Positions 1 through 6,764 of a DNA stretch of 7,135 nucleotides are shown in pieces. Source of the DNA: Phycisphaeraceae bacterium (GTDB taxonomy: Bacteria > Planctomycetota > Phycisphaerae > Phycisphaerales > Phycisphaeraceae); contig JAJDCT010000117.1 of NCBI GenBank assembly GCA_029260695.1, forward strand, positions 1-7,135, written 5' to 3'. The notes beneath the pieces were generated by a model that worked only from the letters and a program-made list of their open reading frames with translations, made no database searches and had not been told where the DNA came from. Every line of letters starts with the position of its first letter. The first letter of the stretch is position 1. A program made the translations under genes and the position numbers.

Positions 1-1694
1 CTGGGGTTGCTGACGATCTTGTCGCGGAGGTTGTCGTCGAGGATCAATAATTCGTAGAGGCCCAGTCGTCCGGCGTAGCCGGTGTTTCTGCACTTGTCGC
101 AGCCCTCGCCGATGCAGAGCTCATCCACAGCGATGCCGTGCATGGCGAGGTGGTCGGCGACGTCGCCCGTGGGTGGCTGCTTGACCTTGCAGTTGTCACA
201 GATCTTGCGGACCAGGCGCTGGGCGAGGGTTGCGTTGACAGCGCTACCGATGAGGTAAGGCTCGACGCCGATGTTGATCAGGCGGGTGACGCAGCTTGGC
301 GCGTCGTTGGTGTGCAGTGTGGAGAGGACCAGGTGGCCGGTGAGGGATGCCTGGATGGCGATCTTAGCGGTCTCGGTATCGCGGATTTCGCCGACCATCA
401 GGACGTCTGGGTCCTGACGCAGCAGGGCGCGCAGCGCGGCGGAGAAGCTCATGCCGATCTTGTCGTGGACCTGTGTCTGGTTGATGCCGTTGAGGTGGTA
501 CTCGACGGGGTCTTCGGTGGTGGAGATGTTGAGCTTACTGCGGTCCATCTTGCCGAGTGATGCGTAGAGCGTCGTGGTTTTACCCGAGCCGGTGGGCCCG
601 GTGACCAGGACGATGCCGTGGGGCTGATCGATCTGGTGCTTCCACATCAGCAGGGTGTCCTCGTTCATGCCCAGCTCGTCCAGGCCGACCTGGATCGAAC
701 GGGTGTCGAGGATACGCATGACGACCTTCTCACCCTGGACCATGGGGAGGGTGGAGACACGCAGGTCGAGCTTTCGGCCGTGGACCATGGCACGGATCCG
801 GCCGTCCTGGGGGAGTCGGCGCTCAGAGATGTCCAGGTTCGCCATGATCTTGATTCGCGAGACGATGGCGGCCTTCATGTGGTGCGGCGGACTCATGGAG
901 TCGAACATGATGCCGTCGATCCGGTAGCGGATCTGCAGCTTCTTCTCCATCGGCTCGATATGGATGTCCGACGCACCTTCCTTGACCGCGTTGAAGATCA
1001 GGTAGTTGACGAAGCGGATGACCGGGGACTCGCCCGCCATCTTCTCGAGGTCCATCTCCTCGTCTTTGGTTTCGACGAGCTCGATGTCGTCGTCCTCGAT
1101 GCCGGCGATGATTTCGTCGACCGTGCTCTCGTCTTCATCCTCGTTAGCCCGCTCCTTGCTGACCTCGATGTAGAGGCTGATGTCGCCGCGGCAGACCACG
1201 ACGGTCTTGATCGGGAGCTGGAGCTTGTGGCGGACCTCGTCGACGATCGGCAGGTTGTCCGGGTCGGTGACGCCCAGGATAAGGCGCGGGCCGGACATCC
1301 GGATCGGCAGGACGCCGTGGCTCAGGCAGAAGTCCAGGCCCAGGCGGTTGATCTGCCGGTCGGCCTCGACCGTGTCTTCGCTGATCCGCTGAAAGGGAAC
1401 ACCCGTCACCTTCGCCCACGCCTGCTGGACAGCGGCTTCGTCCACACCCATCCCCAGGAAGACATCTACAAGCCTCTTGCCGGGCGATTTTTCGACCACG
1501 GAGCGGGCGGAGGTCAGCTGTTCCTGGTCGATCGCGTCGGCGCTGAGAAGTGCCTGGCCCAGGTCTTGGGAAAGCCCGGTCGCGTCGGTGCCGTCGTCCG
1601 GCGTGTAGAGGTTGGTCGACGCCACCGACTGAGGGACCATGGAGTGCAAGCCACCATGGTCCGCGGAGTTATCTGTGGGTTCGTCAGTGCTCAT
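1..1694 (-). CDS. pilB: Type IV pilus / type II secretion assembly ATPase, PilB/GspE family (3' end cut by window)
   Basis: Cytoplasmic hexameric ATPase that would power pilin or pseudopilin assembly through the inner-membrane platform. The window shows 564 residues; the reading frame is still open at the left edge, and family lengths suggest only a few dozen residues are missing. Visible order: a low-complexity N-terminus (about 1-40), an N1/MshEN-like domain (about 45-170), an acidic linker (about 184-215), the N2 region with ASDIHIEP (241-248) and RYRIDG (256-261), Walker A GPTGSGKT (366-373), Asp box TEDPVEY (393-399), Walker B DVLMVGE with Glu436, and a His box ending in LSTLHTND (457-464). 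A zinc-type tetracysteine follows at C499, C502, C532 and C535, giving the CxxC-x29-CxxC spacing known from EpsE. The ATG at 1694 has AAGGG 7 nt upstream, and an in-frame stop lies 66 nt upstream. Neighbouring pilMNO-like genes favour PilB, but GspE of a type II system cannot be excluded. PilT is unlikely because the N1 domain is present. Confidence 0.93.
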   Translation of the reverse strand, partial: MSTDEPTDNSADHGGLHSMVPQSVASTNLYTPDDGTDATGLSQDLGQALLSADAIDQEQLTSARSVVEKSPGKRLVDVFLGMGVDEAAVQQAWAKVTGVPFQRISEDTVEADRQINRLGLDFCLSHGVLPIRMSGPRLILGVTDPDNLPIVDEVRHKLQLPIKTVVVCRGDISLYIEVSKERANEDEDESTVDEIIAGIEDDDIELVETKDEEMDLEKMAGESPVIRFVNYLIFNAVKEGASDIHIEPMEKKLQIRYRIDGIMFDSMSPPHHMKAAIVSRIKIMANLDISERRLPQDGRIRAMVHGRKLDLRVSTLPMVQGEKVVMRILDTRSIQVGLDELGMNEDTLLMWKHQIDQPHGIVLVTGPTGSGKTTTLYASLGKMDRSKLNISTTEDPVEYHLNGINQTQVHDKIGMSFSAALRALLRQDPDVLMVGEIRDTETAKIAIQASLTGHLVLSTLHTNDAPSCVTRLINIGVEPYLIGSAVNATLAQRLVRKICDNCKVKQPPTGDVADHLAMHGIAVDELCIGEGCDKCRNTGYAGRLGLYELLILDDNLRDKIVSNP

Positions 1695-1760
1695 CGCAGG
1701 GCCCTTGTCGTGAGTCGATCGTTCTATGCCGGGCCGAAGGTCTTGGCGCGGCAAAGCGGC

Positions 1761-2486
1761 TTAGTTGATCTGGTCCTTGAGCGACAGCTCGAACGCATTA
1801 CCGTTCGCCTCGAGATAGACGGTGAGCTTGTCGATTTCGGTGACGGTGAAGCTACCTAAGCGGTCGCCTCGTTTGTAGAACTCCCCACCGATGACGGCGA
1901 TGTTCCGTGCCCCGAGCATGATCGATTGAAGATCCATGGAGTTGGCTTCGGATTGGAGCTTCGCGAGTGAGCGGTCGGTCTGTCGTGTGTCTTGGCCGGT
2001 GTCCTGGGTACCGTCGTTGATCGCAAGCGAGAAAGGATTCTTCTTGACCTGCTCGATAGGGACCTGCTGGTCGCGGACGTCGTGCTGAAAGATTGCGGTA
2101 ATCTCGTCGGTCGGTGTCAGGAGCATGCTGAGGTTCTCTGCCAACAGCGGGTCGCCGTCCGGGAGCAGCGAGGGTGTGTTGAGCTTGTTCAGCGCGTTGG
2201 CGATCTTGGCTTCGATCTCCAATGCCTCGCTGGTGTTAGTCAGATCACCCTGGCTGGCTCGCATAATGAATAGCGAGCCCGCGGCGACGATGGCCACCGC
2301 CACGATCAGGAGCGTTGTATGCGACAACAGCCCGCTGTTACCCGCAGCCGAATCCATCTCGTAGCCGCCGTCTTCGGGCAGTGGATCACCCCGACCGATC
2401 CCACTGAGCGTCATGGACATGGGCTCCTCGGCACCGCTGTCCTGGGGTATCAAGGCGTTTTGATTGTCGTCATTGAAGTCGGTCAT
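1761..2486 (-). CDS. Single-pass PilP/GspC-like pilus assembly protein
   Basis: 241-residue inner-membrane protein, probably the link between the PilN/PilO pair and the outer-membrane secretin. Residues 1-53 are acidic, polar and likely cytoplasmic. A single hydrophobic segment spans about 54-76. A helical region follows (about 84-136), then a KNPF motif (149-152) resembling the R-D/N-P-F motif before the PilP globular domain. A low-complexity TQDTGQDTRQT stretch (about 160-170) leads to a C-terminal beta-type domain (about 185-239) with LQSIMLGARNIAVIGGEFYK, GDRLGSFTV and a final hydrophobic strand, the pattern seen in PilP and the GspC HR domain. Position between pilO and the motor ATPase supports the role. 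Classical PilP is a lipoprotein with a Cys-containing signal; this protein has no such lipobox, so the topology is GspC-like while the gene context is PilP-like. The ATG at 2486 has GGAGA 6 nt upstream. The family call rests on pattern and context only. Confidence 0.72.
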   Translation of the reverse strand: MTDFNDDNQNALIPQDSGAEEPMSMTLSGIGRGDPLPEDGGYEMDSAAGNSGLLSHTTLLIVAVAIVAAGSLFIMRASQGDLTNTSEALEIEAKIANALNKLNTPSLLPDGDPLLAENLSMLLTPTDEITAIFQHDVRDQQVPIEQVKKNPFSLAINDGTQDTGQDTRQTDRSLAKLQSEANSMDLQSIMLGARNIAVIGGEFYKRGDRLGSFTVTEIDKLTVYLEANGNAFELSLKDQIN

Positions 2487-2505
2487 GCCGTGTCTCCGTG
2501 TTGGT

Positions 2506-3057
2506 TCAGCCCGCGCTGGCGTGGCGATTGTCGCCTTCGAAGAAGATGCTCAGGACCATGTCGGCCTGCATCTCACCCTCTTGCTTATTCAGCTTCTTAA
2601 GTTTCATTTTGGGGGTTCGTGTGATACGCGGCAGCTTCTCGAGTTCCTGGAGGAACGTGTAGAAGCCGCTGAAATCCCCGATGATGGTCATCTTGATCGG
2701 CAGCTCGGCGTACTGCGAGGAAGCCACGATCTTGTCGGTGCGTACGCTCTTGGGTGTCAGGTTGTTCTCGGCGGCGAGACGCCAGACATCCCGCAGAACG
2801 ACCTCGACATCACGCTGAGCAGGGAGCTTCTTCTCGAACAACTCGATCGCCTGCCTGAGTTCATCGATCTCGTCACCTAGGTCTTCGATACTCTTGGTCG
2901 CGGCTTCGAGTTCCTTGAGCTTAGTCTGCTTGGAAGCGATCTCCGTACGAGCCTCAGCGATCTGGTTGGCGCGGGGCTGGAAGACAAAGAAATAGGCGGC
3001 CACAGGCATCGCCAGCAGCAGCAGCACAAAGGTAGCTTCTCGTAATCCGAATTGCAT
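2506..3057 (-). CDS. pilO: Type IV pilus inner-membrane platform protein PilO
   Basis: 183-residue bitopic inner-membrane protein that pairs with PilN in the periplasm and helps transmit force between the cytoplasmic motor and the secretin. A short N-terminal cytoplasmic stub precedes one membrane helix (about 8-26), then a charged heptad-like coiled coil (about 28-78). The remainder (about 85-175) fits the PilO ferredoxin-like domain: KKLPAQRDVEVVLRDVWRLA, then ELPIKMTIIGDFSGFYTFLQ and ELEKLPRITR, which match the typical PilO pattern of a Pro-Ile strand, Gly-Asp/Tyr turn, F-L helix and LPRI. The start ATG lies 3 nt past the pilN stop, with AAGGA inside the end of pilN 10 nt upstream, so translation of the two genes is probably coupled. 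Length is close to the family norm. Gene order M-N-O supports the assignment. Confidence 0.87.
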   Translation of the reverse strand: MQFGLREATFVLLLLAMPVAAYFFVFQPRANQIAEARTEIASKQTKLKELEAATKSIEDLGDEIDELRQAIELFEKKLPAQRDVEVVLRDVWRLAAENNLTPKSVRTDKIVASSQYAELPIKMTIIGDFSGFYTFLQELEKLPRITRTPKMKLKKLNKQEGEMQADMVLSIFFEGDNRHASAG

Positions 3058-3060
3058 GGT

Positions 3061-3852
3061 TCACTGGTCCTTTCCGTTTGCCGGCGACGAGGCCGGGACC
3101 ACCGTGGGGTCGGTCATGACCCGCTTACCGTCCTGGTTGATCTTGATCGTGTCACCCATCGGGTCCATCGGCAGCTCTGTATCGTTGTCCAGGCGGTGAG
3201 GGGCGATGTTCTGATTCAGGGTCATCTCGATCTCGAACTTACGCATCTGCTGGTCCTGAACCTTGGCGCCTTCGCTGTAGCGCAGGTAGATGTTCTGGAA
3301 GAGCTCGTGCTGGTTGAGCGTCGCCAGGAACTGAGAGACTTCCAGGTCTGTTGGCGCGACCCCGATCAGGCTCAGCGTCAGCTCGGTGGGCTTGATGTCC
3401 GGCTGAGTGAGTGCCTTGCGGCCCTTCTGGTTTTTCTGTGCCTCCCTCTGGATGGCCGTCTTTGGCCTGGGCGCGTTGCGCAGGATCTTGGTCTCCATCT
3501 CGAATTCCAGGAGGCTCAGAGTCGAAGGCATGCGGTTGGTCAACTCCGCGAGGATAACGCTGCGGGGCACACGCTCCACCAAGACCTCGGCGACCTTCCG
3601 CCTCTGCATCATGATCTTCTTGTCGACCTGAAGCTGGTCGAGTTGCTCGATCCTGCGTGCGGCGTCCTGGAAGTTTTCATTGACCTCTGCCTGGAGCCGA
3701 CGGACCTCAGACCGCTGGCGGTCGGTCACCAGAAAGGCGCCCACCACCCCGGCCATCACTAACGCGAAGAGCGTGATGCAGATGGCGTTGGTGCGCCGGG
3801 CGATCTTCTTCTGAAGGTAATCCTCTGGGAGGAAGCTTTCATTGCTTGCCAT
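3061..3852 (-). CDS. pilN: Type IV pilus inner-membrane platform protein PilN
   Basis: 263-residue bitopic inner-membrane protein, partner of PilM in the cytoplasm and PilO in the periplasm. The N-terminal peptide contains FLPEDYLQKK (7-16), which corresponds to the NLLP-type peptide that docks on PilM. A membrane helix spans about 22-42, a coiled coil about 45-90, and a ferredoxin-like region about 92-213, including RVPRSVILAELTNRMPSTLSL and the strand ELTLSLIGVA. Two features exceed a usual PilN of roughly 190-210 residues: a basic insertion (about 122-154, rich in K, R and Q) and a polar tail of about 50 residues (214-263). I choose ATG 3852 because AAGGTGG ends 8 nt before it. A GTG at 3864 would add four residues (MDNS) but has no good ribosome site. 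The frame continues upstream of pilO with a 3-nt gap. Confidence 0.85.
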   Translation of the reverse strand: MASNESFLPEDYLQKKIARRTNAICITLFALVMAGVVGAFLVTDRQRSEVRRLQAEVNENFQDAARRIEQLDQLQVDKKIMMQRRKVAEVLVERVPRSVILAELTNRMPSTLSLLEFEMETKILRNAPRPKTAIQREAQKNQKGRKALTQPDIKPTELTLSLIGVAPTDLEVSQFLATLNQHELFQNIYLRYSEGAKVQDQQMRKFEIEMTLNQNIAPHRLDNDTELPMDPMGDTIKINQDGKRVMTDPTVVPASSPANGKDQ

Positions 3853-3923
3853 ACTGTTATCCACCTTTAGGGCGTTCCCCGCCCATGCTGGCTTGCCGGG
3901 CGTTCTTGCCCGAGTTGCTTGAG
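3853..3923 (-). other. pilM-pilN spacer with two short hairpins and pilN ribosome site
   Basis: This 71-nt spacer inside the operon contains two short GC-rich inverted repeats: CGGGC/GCCCG with a 6-nt loop (3897-3912) and GGGCG/CGCCC with a 5-nt loop (3870-3884). Neither is followed by a T run on the mRNA strand, so neither looks like an intrinsic terminator. They could tune pilN translation or mRNA stability, which is inference. The pilN Shine-Dalgarno AAGGTGG (3861-3867) lies just downstream of the second hairpin. Confidence 0.35.
3861..3867 (-). promoter_or_regulatory. Shine-Dalgarno that decides the pilN start
   Basis: On the minus strand this reads AAGGTGG, 8 nt before ATG 3852. It overlaps the alternative GTG at 3864, which makes that codon an unlikely start. 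Confidence 0.6.
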
Positions 3924-5069
3924 TTACAGGTTTGCCTCACTGAGGCACAGGCCAAGCGGGACGGCCCAGCCAGGCATGGGTTTGTAGGATTCAATGCCGC
4001 CGGATCGGCCTTGGCTGTCCAGTGTGTCCACGCCGGCGAAAGGGTCTCCCAGCCGCGCGGCCACACGGACCGAACGTGCGATCATCTGACACATCTTCAC
4101 GTCCTGTGACTCCCCGCCCAGGAAGACCAACTGCTGGATCGGCCGGTCCGGGAAGATGCTGTGGTAATAGCGGATAGACAACCTCAGCTCGTCGATGAGG
4201 GATTCGATGGTGACGCTGACTTCTTCGGGCTCAGCGGATTCTGAGACCGGTGCGTCTGATATCTGGGGGCCGTCTTGAGGGATGCCGCCCTGGCTGCCGA
4301 CCGCGGCGTTTGTCGGGCTCGTCTGCTGGGCGCGGGCCTTGACACGCAAGTTTCGAGCCTGGTCGAAGTTGATCCCGTTCATCTGTGCTAGTTCACGGGT
4401 AAGGTGATCGCCTGCCGCGTGAACGGTCTTGGCGAACGCCAACTCTTGGCCGTGCGGGACGATCAGCTTGGTCATCCCCGCGCCGATGTCGATGTAGCAG
4501 GTCACACCGGGCCCGGTATCCCGCCCGCTAAGCAGTGGGTGGGCACGCACCAGCGCCATCGGCTCGCTGTGCATGCCGACGACCTCGAGCTTGCACTGGT
4601 TGGCCAGATCGATGTACTTCATGACGGCGTCACGGCGGGCGGCGATGCACACGACCTGGTGCCGGGTCGTTCCCTCACGGAGGATCTTCCCGACACAGTG
4701 GTTGCGGACCACCATCCGCGAGGGGTCTACGTTGAACCTCTGGATCAGGTGTAGGCCGATCTGTGCGTCGAAGTCCTCGTGCTCGGCCTTGGTCAGTTCC
4801 ATGTGTTGGATCAAAGTCTGAAACGCAGGGATCGAGCAGATCGCGCGCTTGCCTTTGAACGGCTGAGATTTGAGCAGGCCGCGCAGCGTCTCGGCAAGAA
4901 AAGCAGCCCGGCTAGACACGTCGGTACGAGCCAACTCGGGGATCACGGCACAGGCACTGGCGATCAACTGAGGCGCGTCGCCCAGAGATAGCTGCAACAC
5001 CTTGAGGGTGTCGGTGCCGAAGTCGATGGCGATCGGCGAAAAACGGGGTTTTGTAAATCCCAGTGCCAT
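3924..5069 (-). CDS. pilM: Type IV pilus assembly actin-like ATPase PilM
   Basis: 381-residue cytoplasmic protein of the FtsA/actin-like fold that binds the N-terminal peptide of PilN and connects the platform to the motor ATPase. Nucleotide-binding signatures are in order: phosphate 1 IAIDFGTDTLKVLQL (13-27), a PilM-type SIPAFQTL segment (80-87), phosphate 2 YIDIGAGMTKL (192-202), and the adenosine motif LVFLGGES (314-321). A 37-residue low-complexity stretch rich in Q, S, P, G and E (about 246-282) sits just before the helix VTIESLIDELRLSIRYY. The C-terminus ends with PMPGWAVPLGLCL, typical of PilM. I choose ATG 5069 because GGAGGGG lies 12 nt upstream and the protein then starts a few residues before the beta-1 strand. 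An ATG at 5093 would add eight residues but has no visible ribosome site. It is the first gene of the minus-strand run. Confidence 0.9.
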   Translation of the reverse strand: MALGFTKPRFSPIAIDFGTDTLKVLQLSLGDAPQLIASACAVIPELARTDVSSRAAFLAETLRGLLKSQPFKGKRAICSIPAFQTLIQHMELTKAEHEDFDAQIGLHLIQRFNVDPSRMVVRNHCVGKILREGTTRHQVVCIAARRDAVMKYIDLANQCKLEVVGMHSEPMALVRAHPLLSGRDTGPGVTCYIDIGAGMTKLIVPHGQELAFAKTVHAAGDHLTRELAQMNGINFDQARNLRVKARAQQTSPTNAAVGSQGGIPQDGPQISDAPVSESAEPEEVSVTIESLIDELRLSIRYYHSIFPDRPIQQLVFLGGESQDVKMCQMIARSVRVAARLGDPFAGVDTLDSQGRSGGIESYKPMPGWAVPLGLCLSEANL

Positions 5070-5081
5070 ACGTCTTAATCG

Positions 5082-5088
5082 CCCCTCC
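5082..5088 (-). promoter_or_regulatory. Shine-Dalgarno that decides the pilM start
   Basis: On the minus strand this reads GGAGGGG. It lies 12 nt upstream of ATG 5069, slightly long but usable, and downstream of the alternative ATG 5093, which therefore has no ribosome site of its own. Confidence 0.6.
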
Positions 5089-5326
5089 AGCATCGGCCGT
5101 AGCCGGACTTAACAGCGGAATCCCGTACCAGTGGCCTTCGATTCCCCGAGAGGCCCGCCTGGATGCGTCGGTATTCGTGACAACAACTACTGGAATAGAT
5201 CGACTAACCAAGGGGTGCTGTTTAGTACCTTGCCTGAGTTATCCGGCCGTTACAACCCGCTCAAGCGCAATAACCCAAGACCGCGGCGTGCTTATCGGTC
5301 CGGCAGCATGTCGGCGGGCAGAAGCT

Positions 5327-5330
5327 AGGA
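5327..5330 (+). promoter_or_regulatory. Shine-Dalgarno that decides the hslU start
   Basis: AGGA lies 10 nt before ATG 5341 but only 1 nt before ATG 5332. The spacing favours the downstream codon, which also lets the protein align residue for residue with E. coli HslU at its N-terminus. Confidence 0.5.
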
Positions 5331-5340
5331 TATGCAGAAG

Positions 5341-6735
5341 ATGAACCACCTTACCCCCAGACAGATCGTCGACCAGCTAGACCTTTATGTTATCGGCCAG
5401 GCCGACGCCAAGCGTGCCGTCGCGGTGGCCATACGCAACCGGTGGCGGCGGCGACAGCTTCAAGGGGAGATGGCCCGTGAGGTCTATCCCAAGAACATCA
5501 TCATGAGCGGGCCTACCGGGGTCGGGAAGACCGAGATCGCCCGCCGTCTGGCCAAGCTCGCCGACGCGCCGTTCGTCAAAGTAGAGGCCAGCAAGTTCAC
5601 GGAGGTGGGTTACCACGGCCGGGACGTCGAATCGATGGTCCGCGACCTGCTGGATCAGGCTGTCACGATGGTCCGCGCCGAGCACGCCCAGCAAGTCACC
5701 GCCAAGGCCCAGGACGCCGCGACCGACCGGCTGATCGATCTGCTGCTCCCGGGTTCCGGTGAGCACGAGACACAACCCACCGTAAGTAGCGGGTATGTGA
5801 GCCCGGAGGCGTCCGGGGAGCGAAAGGCACAGGTCCGAGAGAAGCTGCGTGAGCAACTCGAAGCCGGCAAACTCGACGAACGCGAAGTTGAGTTGACCGT
5901 GACGAACAAACCACATGCCTCAATGATGTTTGCGAACATGGGCATCGACCAGATGGACCCGCAGATGTCGGACATGCTCGAGCGGATGATCCCCGCGCAG
6001 AACAACCGGCGGCGGACCACCGTAGCACAGGCTCGCGAAATCTTGACCGAACAGGAAACCGAGAAACTGCTGGACCAGGACAAAGTCACCGCCGAGGCCA
6101 TTGAGCGGACGGAAGAAGGCGGGATTATCTTCCTTGACGAGATCGACAAGATCGCTGTCTCAGGCGGGGCAGGGGGAGCCTCCGGGGGGGGCGGCGGATC
6201 GCCGGACGTTTCCCGGCAGGGTGTGCAGCGCGACCTGTTGCCGATTGTCGAGGGGACGAACGTGACCACACGGCAAGGCGTGGTAAAGACGGACCACATC
6301 CTGTTCATCGCGGCCGGTGCGTTTCATTCGGCGTCCGTCAGCGACCTGATGCCCGAGTTGCAGGGGCGCTTCCCGATCCGTGTGGAGTTGTCGCCGCTGG
6401 GCGAGAGCGACTTCGTGCGTATCCTCACCGAGCCGGGCAACGCGCTACCCAAGCAGCAGCAGGCGCTATTACAGGTTGAGGAGATCGATGTGGTGTTCGA
6501 GGAATCGGGCATCCAAGCGGTGGCCCAGATCGCCGCCAAGGCCAACGCGACACTTGAAAACATCGGTGCCCGCCGGCTCATGACGATCGTGGAGAAGGTA
6601 TTCGAACAGGTGAACTTCGACGCCCCTGAGATGGCCGCGCGGGGTGATACGACACTGACCATCGACGAGCGGTTTGTCAGAGACCAGGTCCAGGCGATCG
6701 CGGAGGACAAAGATCTCAGCCGGTTTGTGCTGTAG
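5341..6735 (+). CDS. hslU: ATP-dependent protease ATPase subunit HslU (ClpY)
   Basis: 464-residue AAA+ unfoldase that forms a hexamer, unfolds substrates and feeds them to the HslV peptidase in the cytoplasm. From ATG 5341 the N-terminus MNHLTPRQIV aligns without gaps to the E. coli protein, and Walker A GPTGVGKT falls at 57-64, the same numbers as in E. coli. Other landmarks are TPRQIVDQLD and the VIGQADAKRAVA segment, pore loop GYHG (90-93), the intermediate domain (about 104-230), Walker B IIFLDEIDK (262-270), DVSRQGVQRDLLPIVEG, sensor and arginine-finger region ELQGRFPIRVEL, sensor 2 GARR (409-412), and the C-terminal tail DLSRFVL that inserts into HslV. Oddities: valine of the usual GYVG pore is histidine, and a glycine-rich loop (274-287) makes the protein about 20 residues longer than the E. 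coli one. ATG 5332 would add three residues. No hslV lies directly upstream. The downstream membrane-protein gene starts 29 nt after the stop and may be co-transcribed. Confidence 0.96.
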   Translation: MNHLTPRQIVDQLDLYVIGQADAKRAVAVAIRNRWRRRQLQGEMAREVYPKNIIMSGPTGVGKTEIARRLAKLADAPFVKVEASKFTEVGYHGRDVESMVRDLLDQAVTMVRAEHAQQVTAKAQDAATDRLIDLLLPGSGEHETQPTVSSGYVSPEASGERKAQVREKLREQLEAGKLDEREVELTVTNKPHASMMFANMGIDQMDPQMSDMLERMIPAQNNRRRTTVAQAREILTEQETEKLLDQDKVTAEAIERTEEGGIIFLDEIDKIAVSGGAGGASGGGGGSPDVSRQGVQRDLLPIVEGTNVTTRQGVVKTDHILFIAAGAFHSASVSDLMPELQGRFPIRVELSPLGESDFVRILTEPGNALPKQQQALLQVEEIDVVFEESGIQAVAQIAAKANATLENIGARRLMTIVEKVFEQVNFDAPEMAARGDTTLTIDERFVRDQVQAIAEDKDLSRFVL

Positions 6736-6764
6736 TCCTGTTACCGTAAGCCGAGGTAATATCG

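Larger units (their letters stand above)
5070..5340. promoter_or_regulatory. Divergent intergenic region between pilM and hslU
   Basis: These 271 bases separate two divergent starts and must contain the 5' signals of both blocks. I see no gene: short open frames here have no family-like content and no ribosome site. A weak sigma70-like pair facing hslU is TTGCCT (5230-5235) with TACAAC (5251-5256) at a 15-nt spacer, which is shorter than ideal, so I give it little weight. No CIRCE or other heat-shock operator stood out, although hslU belongs to the heat-shock regulon in several bacteria. No strong inverted repeat, tRNA or terminator was seen. Confidence 0.45.

Noticed and set aside
618..1859. 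413-codon plus-strand open frame opposite the ATPase gene
   Set aside because: It mirrors a gene with all motor-ATPase motifs on the minus strand. Its product is rich in D, L, V and R with no domain pattern, as expected for antisense frames in GC-rich coding DNA.
3052..3762. 236-codon plus-strand open frame opposite pilN
   Set aside because: Antisense shadow of pilN with no ribosome site and no recognisable motif.
3870..3912. Hairpins in the pilM-pilN spacer as a transcription terminator
   Set aside because: Stems are five base pairs, no T run follows on the minus strand, and the downstream genes belong to the same machine.
5172..5197. TATTC/GAATA inverted repeat in the divergent spacer as an operator
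   Set aside because: Only five base pairs with a 16-nt spacer; expected by chance.
5131..5328. 65-codon plus-strand open frame in the divergent spacer
   Set aside because: No ribosome site, no hydrophobic or domain pattern, and it overlaps the expected hslU leader. I treat it as chance.
6184..6191. Eight-G run as a frameshift or assembly error in hslU
   Set aside because: The frame continues correctly into PDVSRQGVQRDLL and to the conserved C-terminus, so the present length is coding-correct.
5655..6308. 217-codon minus-strand open frame opposite hslU
   Set aside because: Ser/Pro/Arg-rich shadow of hslU, whose plus-strand product matches its family from end to end.
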